This document shows, in pieces, positions 1 to 6,843 of a stretch of DNA of 10,353 nt. The notes under the pieces were generated by a model that ran no database searches, was not told the DNA's origin, and worked only from the letters and a program-made list of their open reading frames with translations. Position numbers and translations under genes: made by a program. Numbering within the stretch: position 1 is the stretch's first letter; every line of letters starts with the position of its first letter. Source of the DNA: an uncultured Beijerinckiaceae bacterium (lineage in GTDB: Bacteria > Pseudomonadota > Alphaproteobacteria > Rhizobiales > Beijerinckiaceae); assembly GCA_937863205.1 (NCBI GenBank), contig CALMGA010000563.1:1-10353 (forward strand), in the 5' to 3' direction.

Positions 1-31
1 CGGGCTCTTCGCCGGAATGGAAGAATGCGCT

Positions 32-390
32 ATGGGCCAAGTTCTCCACGGGAGCGCCACAATGACGGAGGCGGTCCGTCGAGCAATACAGCATCGTGAA
101 GAGAGCCTGAGGGCGCTGGCCAAGCGCTACGGATCAACCGGAAGACGGTCGTCAAATGGAAGCGGCGGACTGCGGTCGGCGATCTCCCGACCGGGCCAAA
201 GGAGGCCAGGTCCAGTGTGCTGTCGATCGAGGGCGAGGCGGTCCTTGTTGCCTTTCGCAAGCACACGCTGCTGCCGTTGGACGACTGCCTTTACGCGTTG
301 CGGGCGACGATCCCGCACCTGACGCGCTCGTCGCTGCACCGCTGCCTGCAACGGCACGGCATCTCGCAACCGCCGCAGGTCGAGGCCGAG
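32..390 (+). pseudogene. IS481-type transposase, frameshifted and truncated
   Basis: Remnant of a DDE transposase of the IS481 group, which would insert the element by cut-and-paste. The reading starts at ATG 32 (MGQVLHGSATMTEAVRRAIQ) and stays in frame to KRYG at 122-132. One base is missing in the glycine codon at 131-132, and the sequence continues in the next frame as INRKTVVKWKRRT, then LPLDDCLYALRATIPHLTR and LHRCLQRHGIS. This covers the N-terminal helix-turn-helix region typical of the family. The match fades at about 385-390, before the rve/DDE catalytic core, so no active enzyme can be made. Beyond the junction the same frame runs into an unrelated reading frame, which implies a deletion or a broken insertion. 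Family assignment is from remembered IS481 sequences. The left terminal repeat would lie outside the window. Confidence 0.85.
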
Positions 391-759
391 CGGACTCGGC
401 GCGACTGGGAACATTGCGCCGCCGCCGCCTTCCTTCTGGCAAGGAAGCTGCGGTGCGACGACGACATGTGGCGCGTCTTCCGGCGTGACAATCTGTGGCG
501 AAGGCACGGCGAGCTCGATCGCCAGCACTGTCTGCGCTATGCCCTGATGCGCGTATACGGTGCCAGCAGCGGTAGGGTCGCCAATCTCGCCTGCACGCAC
601 GCCGATGCGCTTGACGGCCTGTGACGGGCCGGCGCGTCGGCGGAGAAGGTGTTCGAGGTCTTGCAGCGGCGCGGCTTCGACGGCTTGCGTCGAGCAAGTC
701 GAGAGCGAAGGGGTTCACACGCCCTGCCGGCTGGCTCCTGGGTGGAGCGCACTTCGTGA
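391..759 (+). pseudogene. Unrecognised gene remnant interrupted by TGA
   Basis: The frame of the transposase relic continues past about 390 into sequence with ordinary protein character, including RDWEHCAAAAFLLARKLRCD, MWRVFRRDNLWRRHGELDR and CLRYALMRVYGA. It meets TGA at 622-624. Past that stop the same frame continues with coding-like codon choice (SAEKVFEVLQRRGFDGLRRA) to a TGA at 757-759. The natural start is missing, probably lost at the junction with the transposase. I do not recognise the family; it is a small soluble arginine-rich protein with no visible membrane segment or catalytic motif. The missing 5' end and internal nonsense codon make it a likely pseudogene. The alternative is that 391-624 is a short read-through tail of the transposase relic with no function. 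Confidence 0.55.
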
Positions 760-1062
760 TGCGCCTTGGAGCGGACGCTCGGCCGCGAGGCGCGGACGAT
801 TACCAAGCCGGTTCACGACGAGCGGGGCGAAATCGTCGTTCGGCTCGGGCATCTCGTACCCGTACAATCCTACCCTGAGCGTCAGGCCGTCCGCCCGGGG
901 AATGGGGTCGCCCGGCGCATATACGCAAATGGCACGCTCTGGTGCGTCGACCGGAACGCGTCTCGCGAACGGCGGCGTAGGTGCTGAAATGCGATTGAGT
1001 GAAGGGTGAGTGTAGATGCCGCCCGATTGCGATGGAGACAAGCCACGCCGATCGATCTGCAT
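715..1062 (-). CDS. Possible small hypothetical protein
   Basis: A minus-strand frame ending with TGA at 715-717 gives plausible protein sequence in its second half, such as YAPGDPIPRADGLTLRVGLY and MPEPNDDFAPLVVNRLGN (about 800-930), with G/C-rich third positions. The start is uncertain. Two adjacent ATGs lie at 1063-1065 and 1060-1062 with an AGGAG immediately before them, but the spacing is too short to be convincing, and the first 35 or so residues look less coding-like. The 3' end overlaps the tail of the plus-strand remnant. No family recognised, no signal peptide, no membrane segment. It could be a real small gene, a fragment of one, or a shadow; plus-strand readings of the same stretch look worse. 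Confidence 0.28.
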   Translation of the reverse strand: MQIDRRGLSPSQSGGIYTHPSLNRISAPTPPFARRVPVDAPERAICVYAPGDPIPRADGLTLRVGLYGYEMPEPNDDFAPLVVNRLGNRPRLAAERPLQGASRSALHPGASRQGV

Positions 1063-1404
1063 CATCTCCTGTGCGTCGTGGCTCGAATCGAGCCTGCGAT
1101 ATGTGGACGGGGCACGTCCACCGGATAGCAATGCTCCCACGGTGTGTTGGTGTTGGTGGCGGCGCTACATGGCTCAGCGTGCGTTTACGAGCGCTAACCA
1201 TTTTGTTGAATTCAATAGTCTTCGCGCTGCTTCTCGCGAAGCGCGACGATGTTCGCATCACCTTGCGTGTCCAACGTCGGCGCGCCTCCAGCCTCGGTGA
1301 CGACACCCCGCGCCGGTCCGGGAGTGAAGCAACCGCGATGCTCGCGCGATGCGCGGAATCGAAACCTCGGTGCTGTCGCCGATCCTCAACCCTGGAGGTG
1401 TTTC
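1063..1404. other. Gap without a supported gene; two small palindromes
   Basis: About 340 bases with no reading frame I would call coding. The stretch contains a perfect 10-base palindrome TTGAATTCAA at 1206-1215. Five bases later comes a hairpin with a 7-base stem, CTTCGCG (1220-1226) and CGCGAAG (1235-1241). The shorter stem GCTTC/GAAGC, nested across 1229-1242, competes with it. No run of T follows, so it is not a typical intrinsic terminator. The last 15 bases carry a strong GGAGGT ribosome-binding site for the broken gene at 1405. Confidence 0.4.
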
Positions 1405-2137
1405 ATGTTCGACAAGCCATCGCTGGCCGATTGGTCGGGTAGCATGCTGCCGCTCGTCGAGGCGGGGTGGCAACCGTACATGCTGACGTTCATGTTCCGC
1501 CCGTTGCGGGGCGGGGTGGTGGCCATCCGCAATCAGCAGGCGCGAACCGTTGGTGCGATGTACGGCCGTCTGGCGACGCGCGTGGTGCGGGATCCGACCG
1601 CAGCGTCGGCGGATCGGTCGCCTGCCGCTGCTGGTGTGCCTGCCGGACTTCCCGATGCCGAAGCGCGGTGGGGTGCCGGTCGACGAGTAGCGCGTCAACG
1701 GCGGCCAGCACGTGCACGGCGTGCTCCTATGGCCGCCGGTCAATCGCCTGCGGGAGGACCCTGAGGTGTTCATCGAGACTGATCCGGCGCGGTTTGTGCG
1801 CCGCGGTTGCCTGGGGCGGCTGCACGCGGAGCCGATCACGCACGACCTGCCCCGCGTCCTACGGTATGTCGAGAAGAGCGTGCGTCGGGGCCAGGCCGAT
1901 CTCGACCAGATGTTGGTGTTCCCGCGGAGCGCGTCGGAGGTGCGGCGCGGGCCGGATCGGCGCGTCGGCCGCAGCGCGTCGATCTACGGGGCGGATCACG
2001 GCATCCCGCGCGACGCGCCGCGGGACCGTCGGGCCGGTGCGCCGCACCGGGGGCGACCGCGCCTTTGGGATGAGGCGGACGGGCGGATTCGGCGCGGCGA
2101 TGCCCCCAACGAGCCCGGTGAGGCCGTCTGGCTCTGA
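1405..2137 (+). pseudogene. Broken Rep-like hypothetical gene
   Basis: ATG 1405 follows GGAGGT at 1394-1399 with good spacing. The frame reads MFDKPSLADWSGSMLPLVEA, GWQPYMLTFMF and RLATRVVRDPTAAS to about 1611. One extra base in GGCGGATC (about 1609-1613) then shifts it, and sense continues in the next frame as IGRLPLLVCLPDFPMPKRGG. A TAG at 1688-1690 interrupts, after which VNGGQHVHGVLLWPPVNRL, GRLHAEPITHDLPRVLRYVE and DLDQMLVFPRSASEV follow to TGA 2135-2137. The order of blocks matches a widespread uncharacterised alphaproteobacterial family that I know only from memory. HVH (1709-1717) and YVEK (1865-1876) resemble the HUH and Y..K motifs of rolling-circle replication endonucleases. That functional link is inference, since some relatives I recall lack the second histidine. 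Two lesions make a functional product very unlikely. Confidence 0.75.
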
Positions 2138-2591
2138 GCAGCCTCTCTCGTTGGGTGCAGCGAGGCCGGCGAGCCATGATCGAGCTCAACGGAGCCGGCC
2201 CTTGAGACAATCGACGAGGCTGTGGTCGTGGCAGCTCAGCGCCCATGCCGGGCGTAGGTGGTGTTCTTCGCTATTCTCAAAAGCGGACGCATATCATCGA
2301 GCACTTTTGCATAGTCAGGAGCCTCCAAGAACCTCGCGGCGTGCGGTGCCTAGTGCGATGCTGGCGACCAGCAATGACATCGTCGCTCCCGTATTTGGGC
2401 TTCTCTGGGCGCAGTTGGAGGCCGTTTCATAAGGAGGCGTGCGCCGTTTCAGGCCTAAACCGGCACCCTCCGTCGTACTGCGAGTCAGTTTCTGCGGTCG
2501 TCGCTCAGTTGAACAATGCCTTAATAGATAGTTCAGCTACGCTTCAACGCTGCCTCCTCATGAATGGCGCGTCTCAGAGGGGAGTACGACT
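2138..2591. other. Gap without a supported gene
   Basis: About 450 bases of lower-GC sequence between the broken gene and the small secreted-protein gene. No plus or minus frame shows convincing codon structure; the apparent open frames are short and cross regions of mixed composition. I see no RNA gene or clear insertion-sequence end. The last 12 bases (AGGGGAGTACGACT) hold the ribosome-binding site of the gene at 2592, and a promoter for it must lie in this stretch, though I cannot identify its -35 and -10 elements. Confidence 0.4.
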
Positions 2592-2921
2592 ATGAAACTG
2601 GCATACACCATCGGCTTCGTCCTCGCGGCCGTGTTAGGAACTGGCGCTATCGCGCAGGCCCAGACTTTTGACCAGGAACACCCGCGCCGCGCCGAGGTGC
2701 TCAAGCGTCTCAACAGCGAGGATGCCCGGATCAACGCCGGCCGGCGTGAGGGTGAGCTCAGTCGCAAGCAGGCGCACCAGCTCCGCAACGAGGATCGCGC
2801 GATCCGCGCGGAGGAGCGTGCAGACGCGGCCCTGAACCACGGCCATATCACCAAGGGCGAGCAGCGCCAATTGAACGGGCAGGAAGACCAGCTGAGCCGG
2901 CAGATCCACCGCGATCGCTAG
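2592..2921 (+). CDS. Small exported charged protein, function unknown
   Basis: 109 residues. Residues 1-23 form a clear Sec signal peptide (MKLAYTIGFVLAAVLGTGAI, cleavage likely after AQA before Q24), so the mature protein of about 86 residues should be periplasmic. The mature part has no cysteine, is rich in R, E, Q and N, and is predicted to be largely helical. It contains two related helix-turn-helix units: GELSRKQAHQLRNEDRAI (residues about 54-71) and GHITKGEQRQLNGQEDQL (about 84-101), sharing the pattern G-x-(I/L)-(S/T)-(R/K)-x4-Q-L. The family is common in Methylobacterium and related genera as an uncharacterised protein (from memory). The start is fixed by AGGGGAG 8-14 bases upstream. 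A short inverted repeat follows the stop. It appears to stand alone as a transcription unit. Confidence 0.85.
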   Translation: MKLAYTIGFVLAAVLGTGAIAQAQTFDQEHPRRAEVLKRLNSEDARINAGRREGELSRKQAHQLRNEDRAIRAEERADAALNHGHITKGEQRQLNGQEDQLSRQIHRDR

Positions 2922-2924
2922 CTC

Positions 2925-2942
2925 TGATCCAGCGCGGGATCA
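2925..2942 (+). terminator. Weak hairpin after the small exported protein gene
   Basis: TGATCC (2925-2930) and GGATCA (2937-2942) are perfectly complementary across a 6-base loop, starting four bases after the TAG stop. The stem is short and no T-run follows, so intrinsic termination would be weak. It may only stabilise the mRNA 3' end, or may be coincidence. Confidence 0.25.
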
Positions 2943-3042
2943 TGGTGGGCGTCATCGAACGCTCATCGTGATGGGGCGAAGGCATCGGACACCATCTCCC
3001 GCCGAGGGGTGAGAGATCGGCGAACCAGGCCAACATGGGTGA

Positions 3043-3240
3043 CGGGTCGGTACAAAGGTTCTGCGTACACCGCTCGTTGCCGGAGGCGTCTTCTTCCTTA
3101 TCTTCGCCGCGCTCGCCTTTGACGCCGCGAAGCTCGGTCCGATGTCGGCCTGGTCGTCCGGGCTCGCATGGAAGGAGACGCACTCAATCGGTTCCGTCGT
3201 CACGCCGAGGTCATCGATGGCTCGGCGGCCCGTGACACTG
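3043..3240 (+). pseudogene. Possible fragment of a small membrane-protein gene
   Basis: After a TGA at 3040-3042, one plus frame reads KVLRTPLVAGGVFFLIFAAL then AFDAAKLGPMSAWSSGLAWK and ETHSIGSVVTPRS. This is a convincing single membrane helix (about 3070-3117) followed by a soluble tail. There is no ATG, GTG or TTG ahead of the hydrophobic stretch in this frame. An ATG at 3035 lies in the neighbouring frame, so a one-base loss between 3037 and 3058 could have disconnected it. The frame stays open to 3435, running into the next gene, but coding character is lost after about 3240. It may be a relic or simply chance. The minus strand is also open here but gives less protein-like sequence. Confidence 0.25.
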
Positions 3241-3320
3241 CTCTGGAAAGCCGCGTGTCGGCCGTGTGATGCAGCAATGGGGTATCCCGGAGCACGCTCC
3301 GCATCGTGGGGGGAGATGGC

Positions 3321-4415
3321 ATGGTCAAAGGTCGGATGTGTTTCATGGCTGCGGCGTTTGCGGCAGCCTTGCCGGCCTCGGTTCTCGCCCAGCTGCTGCC
3401 GAATGATCCGTTGCCGGCGTGGCACGTGGGGATAGGCGGCGACCTTGCCTTCGTGACCAGCCCCTTCCTGCGCCATACCGCCTATGCCAAGCCGGACAGA
3501 GTTGCCGATGAGAGGGCGCCGAGCGGCGCCTACGGTCCGCTCAACACCGGATGGGAACAGGGCAGCAAGGATCATTGGTTGATCGAGGAGCAGCGCTACG
3601 CGATCGACGCCGTGATCGCCGGTATCGGTTACCACCGCCAGGATCTGGTCGAGCGCGGCGAGGCGATCTTCGATTGGGGCTTCCGTCACGAGCGGCCAGA
3701 CGGGTCTTTCGACTGCCCCGACCGCTTCCATTCCATGAGCTTCTTCGTGGAAGCAGCTGCGCATGCCGCGCTGCTTCTCGGGGCGTCCGATATGGTGGCG
3801 GCCAACGAGGGCTGGATCGCCCGTGCCGCCCCGAAGCTTCGCGCTTCCGTGTCGTGGATGATAGCGCCGGAGAACGCCGGCCCCGGACAGGCCAAGGACG
3901 CGCCCTACACGCACCGCTTCTATCTCGACGCCGACGCGATCGGCGAAACGGGCGTGCTGCTGCACGACGAGGCGATGATCCGGGCCTCTCGCGCCTATGT
4001 CGAGCGCGGCCTCGCCCGGCAGGACCCCTCCGGCTTCAACCCGGAAAAGGGCGGCTTCGACACCAGCTACCACGCGGTCGGACTGCTTTTTGCGGAAACC
4101 TACTACACCCTGGTAGCCGACAATGGCCTGCGCGCGGCCATGCGGCCCATGCTTGCGCGGGGCCTGGGCTGGCTGGCGGCGCGGACGCGCCCTGACGGCA
4201 CCGTGGACCAGACCGGCAATACCCGCACCGGCTTTGGCCAGGAGCGGGGGCCGCAGGGCAACGTGAAGACGATGAGCTACGGCTCGGCGTACCGCGCCAA
4301 CTACTATTGGGCGATGATCTTGGGCGACAGCCGCTGGGCAGCGCTCGCCGTACGGCTCCACGACGGCCAGCAGGTCGAGAAGGCGGAGCGCAAGAGCGAG
4401 GGCCGGGTCAAGTAG
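3321..4415 (+). CDS. Secreted alpha/alpha-toroid protein, possibly glycan-active
   Basis: 364 residues. The start is ATG 3321, with GGGAG at 3311-3315 five bases upstream; a GTG at 3306 would add only five residues. Residues 1-23 are a signal peptide (MVKGRMCFMAAAFAAALPAS, cleavage after VLA before Q24), so the protein is exported. The mature part is built from helical hairpins joined by turns of the type RPDG(S/T)xD: RPDGSFDCPDRFHS at 125-138 and RPDGTVDQTGN at 290-300, plus DPSGFNPEKGGFDTSYH at 235-251. Many aromatic and acidic residues line these turns (WEQGSKDHW 78-86, FHSMSFFVEAAAHAAL 136-151, SYGSAYRANYYW 319-330). This pattern is typical of (alpha/alpha)6 or (alpha/alpha)7 toroids, found in several glycoside hydrolase and polysaccharide lyase families. 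I cannot name the family or the catalytic pair, so enzymatic action on a polysaccharide is inference. It is isolated, with no polysaccharide gene beside it. Confidence 0.75.
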   Translation: MVKGRMCFMAAAFAAALPASVLAQLLPNDPLPAWHVGIGGDLAFVTSPFLRHTAYAKPDRVADERAPSGAYGPLNTGWEQGSKDHWLIEEQRYAIDAVIAGIGYHRQDLVERGEAIFDWGFRHERPDGSFDCPDRFHSMSFFVEAAAHAALLLGASDMVAANEGWIARAAPKLRASVSWMIAPENAGPGQAKDAPYTHRFYLDADAIGETGVLLHDEAMIRASRAYVERGLARQDPSGFNPEKGGFDTSYHAVGLLFAETYYTLVADNGLRAAMRPMLARGLGWLAARTRPDGTVDQTGNTRTGFGQERGPQGNVKTMSYGSAYRANYYWAMILGDSRWAALAVRLHDGQQVEKAERKSEGRVK

Positions 4416-4660
4416 GGGTCGGCTCCTGAACCGTGCGGACTAGGTTCCAAACTCGCGCTCCGAACTGAACGGGCAGAATGCGCCCATGCGGGTCATTCGC
4501 ACCGATCGACGCTTCGCCTCAGAGCAGACGTACAGAACTGGCTCTTTCCAGTTCCGACAAACACCTTCTCGCCATGCGCCCTGCCGTCGGCCGGCGTGCC
4601 GCGATAGACATGTTGTGGAAGCGTGATCCGCGCAATGTCGGCTCGCGAGGGAGGACGGCC
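4416..4660. other. Upstream region of the LLM oxidoreductase gene
   Basis: About 245 bases between the toroid gene and the GTG start at 4661. The downstream reading frame is open across most of it (from 4478), but the sequence before 4661 does not look like the start of a flavin-dependent oxidoreductase. I see no clear promoter hexamers. GGGAGGA at 4649-4655, five bases before GTG 4661, is a strong ribosome-binding site and decides the start. Confidence 0.45.
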
Positions 4661-5701
4661 GTGGAGATCGGCATCGACAGCTTCGCGGCGGTGCTGCCCG
4701 ACCGCGACACCGGCGCGACGCCTTCGGGCGCGGATCGCCTCGCCCTGCTGCTCGCCGAGGTCGTCGCCGCCGACCGGCACGGCATCGACGTGTTCGGCAT
4801 CGGCGAGCATCATCGCCCCGAGTTCCTCGACGCCGCGCCGACGCTGATCCTCGCCGCCGCCGCGGCGGTGACGACGCGCATCCGCCTCGCGAGCGCCGTC
4901 ACGGTGCTCGCCGCCGCCGATCCCGTCCGGGTGTTCCAGCAGTTCGCCACGCTTGATCTCCTGTCGCGCGGGCGCGCCGAGATCGTGGTCGGGCGCGGCT
5001 CCTTCGGCGAAGCCTTTCCGCTGTTCGGCATCGCACCGCAGGACTACGACGCGGCCTTCGCCGACAAGCTCGACCTGCTCCTCGCCTTGCGCGAGGGCGG
5101 CGAGGTCACGTGGTCCGGCGCGCACCGGCCGGCGCTGCACCGGCAGATGGTCCATCCCCGCCCGGTGCAGCCGCGCCTGCCGATCTGGCTCGGCGTCGGC
5201 GGCTCGCCGCAGTCCTTCGCACGAGCCGGCACGCTCGGCCTGCCCCTGATGCTGGCGGTGATCGGCGGCAGCTTCGAGCGCTTCGCGCCGCTCGTCGACC
5301 TCTATCGCCAAGCGGGGCGCGAGGCCGGGCATGCCAAGGACGCCCTGAAGGTCGGCTTGCACGCGATGGGGTTCGTCGCCGACGACGACCGCGCCGCGCG
5401 CGACCTGTTCTACGCCGGCTGGAGCCTGATGATGGGCCGCATCGGCATCGAGCGCGGCTGGAGGCCGCCGAGCCGGGCGCAGTTCGAGGCGCTGTGCGGG
5501 CCGGGCGGCGCCTTCCTCGTCGGCGATGCACAGGCTTTGGCGGCCAAGCTCCTTGACGCCGACCGCACGCTCGGTGGCCTCGCTCGCGTTACCCTGCAGA
5601 TGAGCTCGGCCGCGGCCGAGCACGCCGCAATGCTGCGCTCGATCGAACTCCTCGGCACGGCCGTGATCCCGCGGGTGCGGGCGGCGGCGCGGACCCCATA
5701 G
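4661..5701 (+). CDS. LLM-class flavin-dependent oxidoreductase
   Basis: 346 residues, normal for the bacterial luciferase-like superfamily. These TIM-barrel enzymes use reduced FMN/F420-type flavin for oxidation or monooxygenation of small substrates in the cytoplasm. The GTG start is chosen because VEIGIDSFAAVLPD (residues 1-14) is the family's first strand and GGGAGGA lies just upstream. Visible family features are DVFGIGEHHRPEF (43-55, with the conserved EHH), the strand RIRLASAVTVL (73-83), DPVRVFQQFATLDLLSRGR (87-105), the flavin phosphate-binding segment EIVVGRGSF (107-115) and LPIWLGVGGSPQS (173-185). The substrate cannot be deduced. An upstream in-frame ATG at 4478 would give 407 residues but adds non-family sequence. 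The stop is four bases from the stop of the convergent gene, with no room for a terminator between them. Confidence 0.9.
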   Translation: MEIGIDSFAAVLPDRDTGATPSGADRLALLLAEVVAADRHGIDVFGIGEHHRPEFLDAAPTLILAAAAAVTTRIRLASAVTVLAAADPVRVFQQFATLDLLSRGRAEIVVGRGSFGEAFPLFGIAPQDYDAAFADKLDLLLALREGGEVTWSGAHRPALHRQMVHPRPVQPRLPIWLGVGGSPQSFARAGTLGLPLMLAVIGGSFERFAPLVDLYRQAGREAGHAKDALKVGLHAMGFVADDDRAARDLFYAGWSLMMGRIGIERGWRPPSRAQFEALCGPGGAFLVGDAQALAAKLLDADRTLGGLARVTLQMSSAAAEHAAMLRSIELLGTAVIPRVRAAARTP

Positions 5702-5705
5702 ACGC

Positions 5706-6719
5706 TCAGCCTCGTGCGAGGCGCTGCACCTCGTCGGAGATGTCGCGCAGGCCGACCTCGCCTTTGCGCAGGATGCCGGCGGCCGCGTGCAGGCGGCCGC
5801 GCTCGGCCAAGGACACGTCGCGTGCCGTCAGCACCAGCACCGGCACGTCGCCGCCTTCCGGCATCCGGCGCAGCGCCTCGAGAAAGGCGAAGCCGTCCAT
5901 CACCGGCATCATCAGGTCGAGTAGCACGAGCTGCGGCACCTTGGCCCGGACGCGCTCCAGTGCCTCGGCACCGTTGCCCGCCTCGCCGACACTCCAGCCG
6001 TGGCGTTCGAGGATGAGACGAAGCCGCTCGCACATCGCGGCATCGTCGTCGACCACCAGTACCTCGCCGGCGGCGCGGTCGAGCCGGGCGAGCACGCCCT
6101 GCAGTCGCCGCCAGTCGATCGGCTTGGGCACGGCGTCGATCGCGCCGAGGCTGGCGCTGATACCGGCGTCGGCGACGAAGGACACCATCACCACCGGAAT
6201 GTGCCGCGTGTCCTCGTCGGCCTTCAAGGTTCTCAGCACCGCCCAGCCGTCCATGCCGGGCATCATCACGTCGAGCAGCACCGCGCGGGGCCGCAGCAGC
6301 CGCGCCAGCTCGATGCCCTTCGCCCCGTCGGCGGCGGTGCGGACGCTGAAGCCCTGCCGCTGCAGGAAGCGCATCATCAGCTCGCGCTGCGACGCCTCGT
6401 CGTCGATGACGAGCACCAGGGCGCCGCGCCGCTGCCCGGCCTCCTCGGGCGGCAGCGGGTCTTCCGCCGGGTCGACCGGCTCGCCGGAGCGCTCGGGCAG
6501 GACGGCGGAGACGCGGATTGTGAAAGTCGTGCCCTTCCCCAGCGCGCTCTCGACCGCGATGTCGCCGCCCATCCAGCGGGCGAAGGCGCGGCTGCGGCGC
6601 GCACCGTCCGCCTTGTCGTACACACCCGCCGAGTCCCTCGACCTTGGGAGCGGATGAGCCGCTACTTCTGTAGGAACGAAGGTGGCCGGCATCGGCGTGG
6701 CGTCGTCGACCAGCGACAT
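5706..6719 (-). CDS. Dual-receiver remnant of a hybrid histidine kinase
   Basis: 337 residues from ATG 6719 (an alternative in-frame start at 6785 adds 22). Residues 43-70 (SRAFARWMGGDIAVESALGK then GTTFTIRV) are the last strands of a HATPase_c domain. Everything before, including the N, G1 and G2 ATP-binding boxes, PAS/HisKA and sensor parts, is missing and replaced by about 42 unrelated residues. Two complete receiver domains follow. The first has acidic pair D106/D107, phospho-acceptor D150 in LLDVMMPGMDGW, S180 in place of the usual T/S and K199 in PKP. The second has D224/D225, D268 in LLDLMMPVMDGF, T298 and K319. Both look able to accept a phosphoryl group, but the protein cannot be a kinase. 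It may be a stranded pseudogene or an orphan phosphate sink. GGAGG (6730-6734 on the complementary strand) lies ten bases before the ATG, a little far. Confidence 0.8.
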   Translation of the reverse strand: MSLVDDATPMPATFVPTEVAAHPLPRSRDSAGVYDKADGARRSRAFARWMGGDIAVESALGKGTTFTIRVSAVLPERSGEPVDPAEDPLPPEEAGQRRGALVLVIDDEASQRELMMRFLQRQGFSVRTAADGAKGIELARLLRPRAVLLDVMMPGMDGWAVLRTLKADEDTRHIPVVMVSFVADAGISASLGAIDAVPKPIDWRRLQGVLARLDRAAGEVLVVDDDAAMCERLRLILERHGWSVGEAGNGAEALERVRAKVPQLVLLDLMMPVMDGFAFLEALRRMPEGGDVPVLVLTARDVSLAERGRLHAAAGILRKGEVGLRDISDEVQRLARG

Positions 6720-6843
6720 CGTCGGCTCGCCTCCGAGGCAGGCCCGCCTGGCCGAAGAAGGAAAGCCCGGATCTGCAGAAGCCAATTCGCCGCAAGCCTG
6801 TTAGCGACAACGGCTCGTATCCAGCCTCGTGGAGGTGTTCACC

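Noticed and set aside
622..624. TGA read as selenocysteine
   Set aside because: The gene also lacks its 5' end, no selenoprotein family or stem-loop signal is recognisable, and the neighbourhood is full of pseudogenes.
1688..1690. TAG as programmed read-through
   Set aside because: A frameshift lies only about 75 bases upstream in the same gene, so simple decay explains both.
1467..2432. 321-codon plus-strand frame over the Rep-like remnant
   Set aside because: Low-complexity Arg/Cys/Ser-rich translation; family motifs lie in the other two plus frames, before and after the frameshift.
2952..4361. 469-codon open frame on the minus strand opposite the toroid gene
   Set aside because: Its reading has no signal, domain or ribosome-binding site, while the plus strand has a signal peptide, a good ribosome-binding site and a repeated RPDG motif. 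Long antisense frames are expected in high-GC genes.
4493..5623. 376-codon minus-strand frame opposite the LLM oxidoreductase
   Set aside because: Shadow of the plus-strand gene, which shows the expected flavoenzyme motifs in order.
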